From Evansella sp. AB-P1 (GTDB lineage Bacteria; Bacillota; Bacilli; Bacillales; Salisediminibacteriaceae): DNA of 64,000 bases. This document shows, piece by piece, positions 1 to 10,400 of the stretch. The translations under genes were made by a program, and so were the position numbers. Numbering within the stretch: position 1 is the stretch's first letter; the number at the start of each line of letters is the position of its first letter. A model generated the notes under the pieces. That model was not told the origin of the DNA. It made no database searches and was given only the letters and a program-made list of their open reading frames with translations. The DNA is taken from contig NZ_JARUKY010000021.1 of assembly GCF_029688925.1 (NCBI RefSeq), forward strand, positions 1 through 64,000. Direction: 5' to 3'.

Positions 1-188
1 AAATTATATTAGTTTTACAGTTAAAAAATCAAAGGAGATATGAATAAATTAAAACACTTTAGTTGATAGAATACAATTAATAAGGTTTTTTTAAAAAAGC
101 AGTTAAATTTTGTTGTTGATTTTTTTGATGCTGGGAGCTCAAATAGCTACAAAAACAACACCATTATTTAACACAGTCTAAAAAGAAA

Positions 189-216
189 AGCCCTCGCACA
201 AACAAATGCGAGGGCT
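189..216 (-). terminator. Rho-independent terminator of the cta operon
   Basis: A perfect 10-bp stem (AGCCCTCGCA paired with TGCGAGGGCT) with an 8-nt loop lies 15 bp beyond the ctaF stop. On the minus strand it is followed by a T-rich run. It closes the cta operon. No ctaG reading frame follows in the remaining 188 bp. Confidence 0.9.
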
Positions 217-231
217 TTGTTGATGACTATA

Positions 232-582
232 TTACCATTTCACGACACCTAATAATAGCATTAGTGCTGCTACTGTCGGTATTGCAATCAAAACACCTGA
301 CCAAATCATTGCATTCGGCCATCCATTACCTCGTTCATTTAGATGCATAAATACATATAGTTGGAGGATAACCTGGATAACTGCCAGCAATAAAATAAAT
401 GGAAGTGCAAAGCTTGCTGGTATTGCATCACTAGCAATGGAAACAAAGGCTAATGACGTTAAGAAAATCATTAAGATAAAGGAAATAATCTGAGTTCTCA
501 ATTCACGAGCTAGCTTTCGCTTCGTTTTCTTTGAAGGTTCCCCAGTTAATGGAGCACTTGGGTCCATTCCGTGCTGTGCCAT
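232..582 (-). CDS. ctaF: Cytochrome c oxidase subunit IV (caa3-type)
   Basis: Small membrane subunit of the caa3-type heme-copper oxidase. The protein has 116 aa with a charged, Lys/Arg-rich N terminus (about 1-28) and three hydrophobic helices (about 32-50, 57-77 and 90-113), the usual size and layout of Bacillus CtaF/COX4-type subunits. It begins four bases after the ctaE stop. Its ribosome site GGAGG, eight bases before ATG, lies at the ctaE stop, so the two genes are probably translationally coupled. It is the last gene before a strong terminator. The family role, assembly and stability of the oxidase, is known. Nothing unusual is seen. Confidence 0.93.
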   Translation of the reverse strand: MAQHGMDPSAPLTGEPSKKTKRKLARELRTQIISFILMIFLTSLAFVSIASDAIPASFALPFILLLAVIQVILQLYVFMHLNERGNGWPNAMIWSGVLIAIPTVAALMLLLGVVKW

Positions 583-586
583 CTCA

Positions 587-1204
587 TCAACCTCCTATTC
601 CCATAAGATAGACTATTGAGAAAATAAACACCCAAACAACATCAATAAAGTGCCAATACAGAACAGCTGTATAAAACTTTGGTGCATTTGTTAAGGTTAA
701 GCCTGATTTACGATAACGGATAATTAATGTTGTAATCCAAGCAATACCAAATGCAACGTGGGCACCATGTGTACCAACTAATGTATAGAAGGCAGAACCA
801 AAGGCACTAGTTGTAAACCCTAAACCATGATCAACATATTCAACAAACTCATAAATTTCTAATCCTAAGAATGCTACACCTAACAGAACTGTAACTGTCA
901 TCCAAGCAAGTAAGCCTTTATAGTTTCCTCTTTTCATGGAAATAATGGCAAAGACACTCGTCAAACTACTTGTTAGTAAGATCATCGTCATAAGGAAAAC
1001 GAATGGTAAATGAAATAGCTCAGATGGTCCTGGACCATCTACTGTTCCACCACGTAAACCTAAATAAGTACCAAATAGACTAGCAAATAACACTGTTTCC
1101 CCTCCAAGGAAAAACCAAAAGCCCATAAACTTGTTACGACCTTCAAGCGTTGCCTTTTCAGGGTTTGGAGGTAAAGTGTTGTGGTCAATCGTATGATCTG
1201 CCAT
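587..1204 (-). CDS. ctaE: Cytochrome c oxidase subunit III
   Basis: Integral membrane subunit III of the terminal oxidase, 205 aa with five hydrophobic segments, matching the short bacterial caa3 form. The typical COX3 pattern is visible: GFWFFLGGETVLFASLFGTY near the N terminus, a central GTHGAHVAFG and a C-terminal YWHFIDVVWVFIF. It starts with ATG after a strong GGGGGGAG ribosome site and follows ctaD by only two bases. Subunit III carries no redox cofactor and supports stability and proton uptake of the core; this is family knowledge. Confidence 0.95.
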   Translation of the reverse strand: MADHTIDHNTLPPNPEKATLEGRNKFMGFWFFLGGETVLFASLFGTYLGLRGGTVDGPGPSELFHLPFVFLMTMILLTSSLTSVFAIISMKRGNYKGLLAWMTVTVLLGVAFLGLEIYEFVEYVDHGLGFTTSAFGSAFYTLVGTHGAHVAFGIAWITTLIIRYRKSGLTLTNAPKFYTAVLYWHFIDVVWVFIFSIVYLMGIGG

Positions 1205-1206
1205 AA

Positions 1207-3051
1207 TTACTCTCCCCCCTTATTATTTGTTATTTCATCAACAGGTATGTGATACCCATGATCTTCTTTAATCGAACGTACAAACATTGCTCCAAACGTA
1301 ATTGCTAACCCTACTACAGCTAACCAAGTAAAGCCTGCGTGATGATAAATAAATCCAAAGCTTGCAATAAATAATCCTAATGAAATTACGATTGGTAATA
1401 TACTTCCATTAGGCATATGAATATCTCCTAATGGTTCTGCTGCTTTCATTTTTCCATCACCTTCATATTTTTCATACCATAATGCATCTACATCACGAAC
1501 AAGTGGTGTTTGTGCAAAGTTATATTCAGGTGTTGGTGTAGGAATCGTCCATTCTAGGGTACGTCCATCTCCCCAAGGATCTTCCTCAGTAACTTTATTA
1601 TTTCTTGAAGTAAAGATACTTACTACAAATATGATAAAGGCAACTGCCATTAAGAATGCTCCAATGGTACTAATTAAGTTCATTGCATTTAATCCTTGAC
1701 CATCTAAATAAGATGCAACTCGTCTTGGCATACCAATTAATCCTAAGAAATGCTGGACAAAGAATGTTAAATGGAACCCAATTAAGAATAACCAGAAGAA
1801 GATTTTTCCAAGCTTCTCATCAAGTTTATATCCAAATATTCTTGGCCACCAGTAGTATGCCCCTGCAAATAATCCAAGTACTACCCCACCAATAATGACA
1901 TAATGGAAATGGGCTACAACAAAGTAAGTATCATGGAACTGATAGTTTGCTGCACTTGTTGCAAGCATAACTCCAGTTACACCACCCATTACGAAAGATG
2001 GAATAAATGCTAATGCAAATAAATTTGCAGTAGTAAACCGAATGCGTCCTCCCCACAAGGTTAGCAGCCAGTTAAATATTTTTATTCCAGTTGGGACAGC
2101 AATAGCCATCGTTGCTACAGCAAATATTGAGTTTGCTACTGGACCCATACCTACTGTAAACATATGGTGAGCCCATACCATGAATCCTAAGAACCCAATG
2201 ATCAGCGTTGCAAAAACCATAGCAGAATAACCAAAAAGTCGCTTTTTTGCAAAAGTAGGAATAACCTCTGAGAATATTCCAAACGCTGGTAAAATTAAAA
2301 TGTATACCTCTGGATGCCCAAAAATCCAGAATAAATGTTGCCAAATAATAACGTTACCGCCCATACCTACATTAAAGTATGTTGCATCAAAAACTCGTTC
2401 TAGCATTAGTAATAATAACCCAATAGTTAAAGCTGGAAAAGCAAATAAGATAAGAATGGATGCTACAAAAGAGCTCCAAGTAAATAATGGCATTCTCATC
2501 ATACTCATACCAGGCGCACGCATGTTTATAATCGTTACAAGGAAGTTAATACCCCCAATTAACGTACCTGCACCACTTACTTGTAATCCGAGCACATAGT
2601 AATCAATACCTGTTCCAGGAGATTCACTAGAAAGCGGGACATATGCTGTCCACCCTGCATCTGGTGCTCCACCAACAAACCAACTAATATTTAAAAGAAT
2701 TCCCCCGAATAAAAATAACCAAAAACCTAACGAATTTAAAAATGGAAATGCTACATCACGAGCCCCAATTTGTAGAGGTATGATATAGTTCATTAAACCA
2801 AATAGTAGTGGCATTGCTGCCAAGAAAATCATCGTCGTACCGTGCATCGTTAATAATTCATTAAACGTTTGCGCCGGTAGGAAGGTGAACTCTGGAAACA
2901 TGAGCTGAATACGCATTAATATTGCTTCTAAACCACCAAGAGCAAAGAAAAATGCACCTGCGACCAAATACATAATACCGATCTTTTTATGGTCAACAGT
3001 AGTCAGCCAATCCCAAAGTGTACTTTTAGATTGAGCCTTCGCATATGACAC
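1207..3051 (-). CDS. ctaD: Cytochrome c oxidase subunit I (heme a / heme a3-CuB core)
   Basis: Catalytic subunit, reducing O2 to water and pumping protons in the cytoplasmic membrane. The 614-aa protein has at least 12 membrane helices. Seen directly: the low-spin heme ligand His70 in a MHGTTM context, the GHPEVYILILP segment containing the CuB/His-Tyr region, the HH pair in WAHHMFTVG, and the HFHYVIIGG segment with the last heme ligands. About 130 C-terminal residues extend past the core, typical of caa3 enzymes. The start is GTG with GGGGG nine bases upstream. It lies 27 bp downstream of ctaC in the same operon. Confidence 0.97.
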   Translation of the reverse strand: MSYAKAQSKSTLWDWLTTVDHKKIGIMYLVAGAFFFALGGLEAILMRIQLMFPEFTFLPAQTFNELLTMHGTTMIFLAAMPLLFGLMNYIIPLQIGARDVAFPFLNSLGFWLFLFGGILLNISWFVGGAPDAGWTAYVPLSSESPGTGIDYYVLGLQVSGAGTLIGGINFLVTIINMRAPGMSMMRMPLFTWSSFVASILILFAFPALTIGLLLLMLERVFDATYFNVGMGGNVIIWQHLFWIFGHPEVYILILPAFGIFSEVIPTFAKKRLFGYSAMVFATLIIGFLGFMVWAHHMFTVGMGPVANSIFAVATMAIAVPTGIKIFNWLLTLWGGRIRFTTANLFALAFIPSFVMGGVTGVMLATSAANYQFHDTYFVVAHFHYVIIGGVVLGLFAGAYYWWPRIFGYKLDEKLGKIFFWLFLIGFHLTFFVQHFLGLIGMPRRVASYLDGQGLNAMNLISTIGAFLMAVAFIIFVVSIFTSRNNKVTEEDPWGDGRTLEWTIPTPTPEYNFAQTPLVRDVDALWYEKYEGDGKMKAAEPLGDIHMPNGSILPIVISLGLFIASFGFIYHHAGFTWLAVVGLAITFGAMFVRSIKEDHGYHIPVDEITNNKGGE

Positions 3052-3078
3052 GTTGTTTTACCCCCTTAACTAAACCAA

Positions 3079-4092
3079 TTATTCTAATACTTTTAATGTG
3101 TGTAGATATTCTATAAGTGCGTCCATTTCATCTTGAGACATATTAGGAAACGCCTGCATGGCATTACCAGGCTTATATCTTTGTGGATCCCGTATAAAGG
3201 CTTCAATATTATCATCATTAAACTCCAAGTAACCAGCTGCTACTATACGTTCTCCAAAGTTCGTAAGATCTGGTCCACCTTGTGGATTACCACCTTCACC
3301 TGCAACTGCATGACACGAAATACAGCTTTGTTCAAATACAGCCCGACCTTCAACTGCTAATTCATTGCCTGTATCAGCAACATCCTGAGGTCCTTCAACC
3401 ATATTTGCTGCCCATGTTTCAAATGTATCTGGATCTACTGCAATTACTTTGAAATCCATTTGCCAGTGGGCTGGTCCACATAACTCTGTACATTTCCCCA
3501 TGTAAACTCCTTCATTTGGTGCTTCAATCCACATCGGATTCATAATTCCAGGAACATTATCCTGTTTCCCTGCAAGAGCAGGTACCCAAAATGAATGTAT
3601 TACATCACTTGCTTCTAACTCTAAAATAATTTTCGTATTTGTTGGAATATACATTTCTTGTCCAGCTACGATATCATAGTCAGGATATTCAAATTCCCAC
3701 CAAAATTGATGAGCATGTACTCTTACTACCATATCTGCATCTGTAGGCTCCGTATCAGCAAGAGTAAATGTTTGCATTACATTTGGTACTGCTAAAATAA
3801 GTAATAAAACGATTGGAATTGTAGTCCATATCACTTCTAATGCTTTGTTACCATGTACCTGCTTCGGTATATGCGTATGTTCTGGCCGATCACGAAAGCG
3901 AATCAACACGAGTACATAAATGACAAAAACAACAACGATAACAAAAATCATAATGTACAAGCTAAGCATAATTAAAGAAAACTGAATTTCAGACACTGGT
4001 CCCTGCGGATCCAATGCTGATAGATTTTGCTTTCCACATCCAGCTAAAAGCAAGATGAAAGTAAATGGAAGCAGTCGCCATAAGTGCTTCAT
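3079..4092 (-). CDS. ctaC: Cytochrome c oxidase subunit II with fused cytochrome c domain
   Basis: Electron-entry subunit. The 337-aa protein has a lipoprotein signal (LLLAGC, Cys19), two membrane helices (about 37-65 and 90-108) and an extracytoplasmic cupredoxin domain. CuA ligands are visible: His166, the CTELCGPAH block at 201-209 and Met212. A C-terminal cytochrome c domain follows, with the heme site CISCH at 257-261. That fusion defines a caa3 oxidase that accepts electrons through its own heme c. The gene lies between ctaB and ctaD in the minus-strand operon. Confidence 0.97.
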   Translation of the reverse strand: MKHLWRLLPFTFILLLAGCGKQNLSALDPQGPVSEIQFSLIMLSLYIMIFVIVVVFVIYVLVLIRFRDRPEHTHIPKQVHGNKALEVIWTTIPIVLLLILAVPNVMQTFTLADTEPTDADMVVRVHAHQFWWEFEYPDYDIVAGQEMYIPTNTKIILELEASDVIHSFWVPALAGKQDNVPGIMNPMWIEAPNEGVYMGKCTELCGPAHWQMDFKVIAVDPDTFETWAANMVEGPQDVADTGNELAVEGRAVFEQSCISCHAVAGEGGNPQGGPDLTNFGERIVAAGYLEFNDDNIEAFIRDPQRYKPGNAMQAFPNMSQDEMDALIEYLHTLKVLE

Positions 4093-4125
4093 CTCGTCAC
4101 AAACCCCTCTTTCTCTCTTTAAGTT

Positions 4126-5067
4126 TTAAAACATGTGTACAAAGACCATAAGAACAAACAAAATCGTTAAATAATTTAAAGAATAAAGAAACATGTGTTT
4201 TGCCCATTTTAAGTCATCTTTGTACTTATAAGCTGCTAAACCAATGACTAACCAGCCACCCCCTAGCAAAGCAGCTACAACCGTATAAACCATTCCAAAA
4301 TGTGATAATGTCATAGATACAGGAATAAGTGCAGCTACATACCATACGATTTGTCGTTTCGTCACTTTAAATCCTGCAACAACAGGTAGCATTGGAATGC
4401 CAGCTTTTTTATATTCATCCACCCTTTTCATTGCTAGTGCTAAAAAGTGTGGTGGTTGCCAAATAAACATAATGAGAAATAGTGACCAAGCTATTGGATG
4501 TAAGCTTGGATCAATTGCTGCCCAACCGATTAGTGGAGGAACGGCCCCTGAAAAACTACCAACGATTGTATTTAAAGTCGTCGTTCGTTTTGTCCACATA
4601 GAATAGAGGACTACATAAATGAACAACCCCGCTAAACCGATTACTGCAGCTATGAGCTCTGTCATAGCTAAGAAAATGAGACCTAGTGCAGAAACAACCA
4701 AACCGTAAAATAATACTTGCTTCCCCGTAAGCTCACCACTTACAGAAGGTCGAGACTTTGTACGTTCCATTAAATGATCAATGTCACGATCAATGTAATT
4801 ATTAAGAGCACATGCTCCAGCCATTACGAATGCTGACCCCAACAACACTAGTAATGCATTTAGTGGATCATTGCTAATTGTAGTCCCCGTATAATAAGCA
4901 GCAAGAAAAAGTCCCGTAAACGTAGTAATTAAGTTAGACATTACAATTCCAGTTTTAGAAATTGCAACATAAGATTTCCAAGAAACTCTTGTCTGTTCAT
5001 TTGTTGTAACTTCTGCTTCTAAAGTTTCTGTAGACGTCAGTGTACTTGATTTATTCACTTCATTCAC
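4126..5067 (-). CDS. ctaB: Protoheme IX farnesyltransferase (heme O synthase)
   Basis: Adds a farnesyl group to heme B to make heme O, the precursor of heme A for CtaD. The 313-aa multipass membrane protein belongs to the UbiA prenyltransferase family. The motif [19 protein letters not shown] (about 88-106) is the aspartate-rich prenyl-diphosphate/Mg2+ site, and a second conserved loop [20 protein letters not shown] is present. It is the first gene of the cta operon and lies divergent to ctaA, which performs the next step. The start is ATG. A GGGGGG stretch is just upstream. Confidence 0.95.
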   Translation of the reverse strand: MNEVNKSSTLTSTETLEAEVTTNEQTRVSWKSYVAISKTGIVMSNLITTFTGLFLAAYYTGTTISNDPLNALLVLLGSAFVMAGACALNNYIDRDIDHLMERTKSRPSVSGELTGKQVLFYGLVVSALGLIFLAMTELIAAVIGLAGLFIYVVLYSMWTKRTTTLNTIVGSFSGAVPPLIGWAAIDPSLHPIAWSLFLIMFIWQPPHFLALAMKRVDEYKKAGIPMLPVVAGFKVTKRQIVWYVAALIPVSMTLSHFGMVYTVVAALLGGGWLVIGLAAYKYKDDLKWAKHMFLYSLNYLTILFVLMVFVHMF

Positions 5068-5652
5068 CCCCCATAAAATATTCTCTTTTTCTTATCAAAT
5101 CACGAAACTTCTCGTAAGTCTAATAATCTGCATACTGATGATGTAAAAAATAAAAATTATCTTGTTAATATGAGAATCAAGATATAAGGAAAGTTATGAC
5201 CCCAAGAAGATTTTGTAGCTAGAACACCTCTTAAATTTTGAACAAGTAATAAATAATCCAATGTAAATTATTTATTATTAGACTTACAGTTTATATTAAG
5301 TAAACATTCCTTACTTTTTTCTTCTAAAGAAAGCAAATATTTTAGTTCCACATCATCTAACATTCATTTTACCATAATCACTATATTAATATTAATAATC
5401 TTTTCAATAAAAATAAAGTACCTTGCACTTTTTTTCTTACGAAAGATTACAAATTGGAACGAATAGTAATATATAATCTGATAAATTGACTTTTTTTTCA
5501 TATTTGAATTAAAATGAAGGTCGAAACACTTTCATTATTATTAAGGATATTTCATAAAGAATGTAGATATTCAAAATAGTATATTTATTGTGTTTTTGAA
5601 AAAATTATTTTTATAAAACTTTTTATACATAACATAATAGAAAGTCGGTGAA
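5068..5652. other. ctaB-ctaA divergent intergenic region
   Basis: This 585-bp AT-rich stretch has no supportable reading frame. It must hold the promoters for both the cta operon (leftward) and ctaA (rightward). One sigma-A-like promoter facing ctaA is reported separately. In B. subtilis the ResD response regulator binds this region. I could not define a ResD site by eye. Confidence 0.6.
5486..5515 (+). promoter_or_regulatory. Candidate sigma-A promoter of ctaA
   Basis: TTGACT and TAAAAT are separated by 18 bp, in an AT-rich stretch 138 bp upstream of the ctaA start. It is the best -35/-10 pair I see facing ctaA. It is a sequence match only. Confidence 0.45.
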
Positions 5653-6558
5653 GTGGTGAATAACCTTCCGTTAAAAATTTTTGGCATTATAACGACATTA
5701 GGGATGATTGTCGTCCTAATTCAAGGGGTATTAGTGACTCAAACAGGGTCAGGAGATGCATGTGGTGCAGAATGGCCATTATGTTTAGGGCAAGTATTTC
5801 CAGAGTCCCCTACGATACAAACACTTATTGAGTATACTCATCGGGTCGTATCAGGATTATTAGGCATTATGGTAATTATTTTATCTATCTGGAGTTGGAA
5901 AAAGCTAAAGCATATAAAAGAAACGAAATTTTTTGCAATTATTGCTGTAATATTTATCGTTTTTCAAGGACTTTTAGGTGCTGCTGCTGTTGTTTGGGGA
6001 CAATCAAATGCAGTTATGGCATTACACTTTGGGTTTTCCCTTATTTCCTTTGCAAGTGTAATGTTACTTACCGTATTGGCATTTGAAAATGATATGCCAT
6101 CACACTTTGTTCAACCAACGATCTCTAGTGGAATGCGAAATTATATTTATTTCGTATTAACATACTTGTATATCGTTGTATATACTGGTGCATATGTAAA
6201 GCACACAGGTTCAAGTGCAGCTTGTGCAGGATGGCCGTTATGTAATGGACAGTTAATTCCACCACTAACTGGAGCTGTTGCAGTGCAATTTTTTCATCGA
6301 TTAACTGCTGGGATTCTATTTATTGTGATACTTATCCTGTTCATTCACCTATATCGAAATTATAAGGAACAAAAAACGTTATATTATAGTGGGCTTACTA
6401 GTTTTATTTTTGTTACCGTCCAAGTAATAAGTGGAGCTGTTGTTGTTTTTTCAGGTTTCTCTCTGGGTACAACCATTTTCCATGCATTTTTTATAAGCTT
6501 ACTGTTCGGTATTGTTTCATACTTAGCATTGTTAGCTTTTCGAAGTCACACTAAATAG
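5653..6558 (+). CDS. ctaA: Heme A synthase
   Basis: Oxidises the C8 methyl of heme O to give heme A for cytochrome oxidase. The 301-aa protein has eight predicted membrane helices in two homologous halves. Each half carries a Cys pair in a loop (C-GAEWPLC near 35-42 and C-AGWPLC in the second half). Heme-ligand histidines appear in YTHRVVSG, LHFGFS, FFHRLTAG and IFHAFF. This is the B. subtilis type with cysteine pairs. The start is uncertain between two adjacent GTG codons (5653 or 5656). The weak GGTGA site favours the second. Confidence 0.94.
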   Translation: MVNNLPLKIFGIITTLGMIVVLIQGVLVTQTGSGDACGAEWPLCLGQVFPESPTIQTLIEYTHRVVSGLLGIMVIILSIWSWKKLKHIKETKFFAIIAVIFIVFQGLLGAAAVVWGQSNAVMALHFGFSLISFASVMLLTVLAFENDMPSHFVQPTISSGMRNYIYFVLTYLYIVVYTGAYVKHTGSSAACAGWPLCNGQLIPPLTGAVAVQFFHRLTAGILFIVILILFIHLYRNYKEQKTLYYSGLTSFIFVTVQVISGAVVVFSGFSLGTTIFHAFFISLLFGIVSYLALLAFRSHTK

Positions 6559-6581
6559 TAAATATGTTATAGTCAACATAG

Positions 6582-6610
6582 CGTTACCTCCCATAATATG
6601 GTAGGTAACG
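6582..6610 (+). terminator. Terminator of ctaA
   Basis: An 8-bp stem CGTTACCT/AGGTAACG is followed by TTTTTATT, 24 bp after the ctaA stop. Confidence 0.85.
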
Positions 6611-6621
6611 TTTTTATTAGC

Positions 6622-6756
6622 ATAAGAAAAGCGCAAGGCGCTTCAATTACACCTAAGTACAGCCTACGTCCTGTAGGCAACGGCGTAATATCGACATCCT
6701 GTCTCCTAGACACCTTACGTAGAATGAAAGTTTTATACTTTCTTATCTTTATATAA
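6622..6756 (+). repeat. Intergenic repeat family A, copy A1 (longest copy)
   Basis: It begins AAGAAAAGCGCAAGGCG and contains the hairpin GCCTAC-gtcct-GTAGGC. It runs through TCGACATCCTGTCTCCTAGAC and ends in TTTTATACTTTCTTATC. The same ordered blocks recur near 16.25, 17.25, 23.54, 28.54 (inverted), 42.46 and 63.81 kb, always between genes. No reading frame in it is convincing. Confidence 0.85.
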
Positions 6757-6768
6757 AAATGGTGTCTC

Positions 6769-6796
6769 TTAGGTTTAATCACCATAGAGACACCAT
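6769..6796 (-). terminator. Terminator of dps
   Basis: A 10-bp stem ATGGTGTCTC/GAGACACCAT is followed on the minus strand by TTTTTATAT, about 80 bp past the dps stop. Confidence 0.8.
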
Positions 6797-6876
6797 CTTC
6801 TTTTAAGAAATTCAACTATCATGTTCAGAGGGTGTTAAATTTCATTACCATGTTTATCTATAAACTACATTTTTAT

Positions 6877-7323
6877 TTATTTTTCACCTAAGAATGAACG
6901 GAGCATCCAATGATGTTTTTCAACAGACTGACGTACAGCAATAAGCATATCTGCTGTCGCTTGGTCCTCTAACTCTTCAAGTACATCAATGTCGTCATTT
7001 AGCTCCATACTTAATTTTTCTAAGTCACCTGCTAAAGTTCGAACCATATCATCTGATGCTCTTTCCCCTTGAGCTTCATCAATTGTTGCAATTTCTAAAT
7101 ATTGTTTCATTGTTGCAACTGGCTCTCCTTTTAGTGTTAACAATCTCTCAGCTAATTCATCAATATGACCAGCTGCCTCATTATATAACTCCTCAAATTT
7201 TTCATGTAACTTAAAGAAATTTTCTCCTTTTACATACCAATGATAATTATGCAATTTCACAAAAAGAACATTCCAATTTGCAACGTGACGATTTAAGATA
7301 TTTGCTGTTTTTTCATTTGCCAT
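6877..7323 (-). CDS. dps: Dps-family ferritin-like DNA-protecting protein
   Basis: Mini-ferritin that oxidises and stores Fe2+ with H2O2 and, in many members, coats DNA. From the ATG at 7323 it has 148 aa. The inter-subunit ferroxidase ligands are visible: His in KLHNYHWYVKG, then HEKFEELY and AGHIDELAERLL. A GGGAG site nine bases upstream supports this start; a TTG three codons earlier is in frame but less likely. B. subtilis has two paralogs, Dps (sigma-B controlled) and MrgA (PerR controlled). The sigma-B-like promoter upstream here favours Dps. It sits between ctaA and pycA, which B. subtilis does not show. Confidence 0.9.
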   Translation of the reverse strand: MANEKTANILNRHVANWNVLFVKLHNYHWYVKGENFFKLHEKFEELYNEAAGHIDELAERLLTLKGEPVATMKQYLEIATIDEAQGERASDDMVRTLAGDLEKLSMELNDDIDVLEELEDQATADMLIAVRQSVEKHHWMLRSFLGEK

Positions 7324-7359
7324 GTAGATCAACTCCCAATTTGTTTGTTCATTTCTTTT

Positions 7360-7385
7360 TTCCCCTAAAAAGTATTACCTTAAAC
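7360..7385 (-). promoter_or_regulatory. Sigma-B-type promoter upstream of dps
   Basis: On the minus strand GTTTAA is followed 14 bp later by GGGGAA, ending about 35 bp before the dps start. This fits the general-stress sigma-B pattern GTTTAA-N12-15-GGGWAW with one mismatch. Dps of B. subtilis is a known sigma-B target. The assignment is inferred. Confidence 0.5.
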
Positions 7386-7473
7386 AGTTTTTCCATACAT
7401 ATTTCTAAAATAAACTACCTTTCCATCCAAATAATACAAAGATGAATTTTGTAGTGTTACATCTCTCAAATTT

Positions 7474-10400
7474 TTATACAAATTCTACTAATAAATCCCC
7501 TGCTTGTATTGATTCTCCGTTTCTTACATGAAGCTGCTTTATAATACCATCCTTTACTGCCTGTACCGTAGTCTCCATCTTCATTGATTCAGTAATAATA
7601 AGGTGGTCACCTTTTTTAACTTTATCTCCATTTGTTACTAACGTACGGACAACGGTACCAGGCATGGAAGCACCAATTTGTTTCTCATTATTTTTATCTG
7701 CCTTTATTTTAGATAACACCACTGATTCAACACTTTCGTCCCTAACAACGACCTCTCGTGGTTGACCATTAAGCTCAAAGTATATAACTCGAGTACCATC
7801 TTTTTGAGCTTCCCCAACAGATACTAATTTCACTATCAAGGTTTTACCTTGTTCTATTTCCACTGCGATTTCTTCACCTAACCTTAATCCATAGAAAAAT
7901 GTCCCTGTATCTAAAACGGAAAGATCACCATACTGGTTCATAAATTGTTCATTGTCTAAATACACCTTTGGATATAATGCATAAGATAGAATATCATGGC
8001 TTGTTACTTGTCTCTCTAACTTATGATACAGTTCTTCTCTTAACACGTTAAAATTAACTGCCTCAAGACGTTCTCCAGGTCGTTCTGTAATAAATTCTTT
8101 CCCCTTTAAAATAATATCCTGAAGTTTTTTTGGAAAGCCTTTGTACGGTTGCCCTAAATAACCTTGAAACATTTCAATAACAGAATCTGGGAAGTCTAAC
8201 TGATTCCCTATTTCGTAAATCTTTTCTTCAGTCAAATCATTTTGTACCATAAATAATGCCATATCGCCTACGACTTTAGAAGAAGGTGTGACCTTAACAA
8301 TATCTCCAAACATATCATTTACTTTACGATACATTTCTTTCACTTCATCCCAGCGTTCCCCAAGGCCAACAGCTTTAGCTTGTTGCTGTAAATTGCTATA
8401 TTGTCCCCCTGGCATTTCATGTTGATAAATTTCTGAGTGTGGGGACAACATTCCACTTTCAAAGTCTTGATAGTATTTTCGCGTATCCTCCCAGAAAACG
8501 TTTAATTTTTCCGCTTCTTCAATGTTTAATTTAGGTTGACGTTTATGTCCACTTAAAGCAAAAAATAAAGAGTTCATACTTGGTTGACTCGTTAATCCAG
8601 ACATGGAACTTATTGCCGTATCAACAATGTCTACACCTGCATCAATAGCTCTTGCATACGTATAAATACCGTTTCCACTGGTATCATGAGTGTGTAAATG
8701 TATTGGAATATTAATTGTTTCCTTCAATGCAGAAATAAGCTCAAAGGCTGCCTCTGGTTTAAGTAGTCCAGCCATATCCTTTATCCCTAAAATATGTGCA
8801 CCTGATTCCTCTAACTCTTTTGCTAGCTGCAAATAATAATTAAGATCGTATTTGGGTCGAGAGGAATCCAAAATGTCTCCTGTATAACACATTGTAGCCT
8901 CAGCAATTTTTCCTGATCTACGGACTGCCTCAATAGCAGGAACCATTCCCTTAACCCAATTCAGACTATCGAAAATTCGAAACACATCTATTCCAGCGTC
9001 AGAGGATTTTGCAACAAATTCATTTATTAAATTATCAGGATAATTTTTATAGCCAACTGCATTAGAAGCACGAAGTAGCATTTGAAATAAAACATTAGGT
9101 GATTTTTCCCTTAAAACGATTAGCCTCTTCCAAGGATCTTCATGGAGAAAACGCATGGAAACATCAAACGTTGCTCCGCCCCACATCTCTAATGAAAATA
9201 AGTTAGGCAAAAGTCGTGCAGTTGGTTCAGCAATTTGCTGTAAATCATTCGTGCGCATTCGTGTTGCTAACAATGATTGATGGGCATCACGAAATGTTGT
9301 ATCTGTAATCAGTACTTCTTTTTGATCTTTAACCCACTGGGCTAGCCCTTCTGGACCATGTTCCTGTAAAACCTGTCTTGTTCCTTCTGGTATTGGATTC
9401 ATATAATTTACTTTTGGTAGTCGCCTTTTTTCAAAAACTGGCTTCTTCTTCTTCCCAATACCAGGATATCCATTAACTGTTGTATGTCCTATATAGGAAA
9501 GCATTTTTGTACCTCTATCTTTACGTTTAGGAAATAGAAACAATTCTGGAGTCGTATCAATAAAAGACGTATCATATTCACCATTTAAAAACTTTTGATG
9601 CTGAACGACGTTTTCTAAGAATGCAATATTTGTTTTAATTCCTCGAACTCGAAATTCCCTTAAATTACGCACCATTTTTTTTGCAGCATTTTCAAAAGTA
9701 AGAGCAAAAGTAGAAACCTTTACTAATAATGAATCATAGTGTGGCGAAATAACAGAACCTTGATAACCATTTCCAGCGTCTAACCGAACACCATATCCTC
9801 CTGGACTACGATAGACACTTATTTTCCCAGTGTCTGGCATAAATTGGTTTTCAGGATCTTCTGTAGTAACACGGGATTGAATGGCAAATCCCATCGTTTT
9901 TATTTGTTTTTGTTGAGGTACTCCCATATTTGAACTATGTAAATCCTTTCCGTCTGCTATTAAAATTTGAGACTGAACAATATCCACACCTGTAATTAAT
10001 TCTGTAATTGTATGCTCTACTTGAATTCTTGGATTCACTTCTATAAAATAAAAATCTTCCTCTGCAGTCACAAGAAATTCTACTGTACCTGCATTAACAT
10101 AGTTAATTTTTTTCATTAATTGCAACGCTGCCTGACAAATCTTCTCACGTCCCTCATCTGATAGTGAAACACTTGGAGCTACCTCCACTACTTTTTGGTG
10201 ACGTCGTTGAACAGAACAATCACGTTCATAAAGGTGAACAATATTTCCGTAATGATCTCCTAATATTTGAACCTCTATATGCTTTGGATTCTCCACGAAC
10301 TTTTCCACATACACAACATCATTTCCGAAAGAGGCTTTCGCTTCTGATTTAGCTCGTTCATATGACTCTTTTAATTCCTCGATTGAACGAACAATACGCA

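Noticed and set aside
40-66. 8-codon frame after an AAAGGAGA sequence at the left end
   Set aside because: Too short, and the AGGAG is only two bases from the ATG; no further support.
6573-6815. 80-aa minus-strand frame after ctaA
   Set aside because: It lies over the ctaA terminator, repeat A1 and the dps terminator, with no ribosome site.
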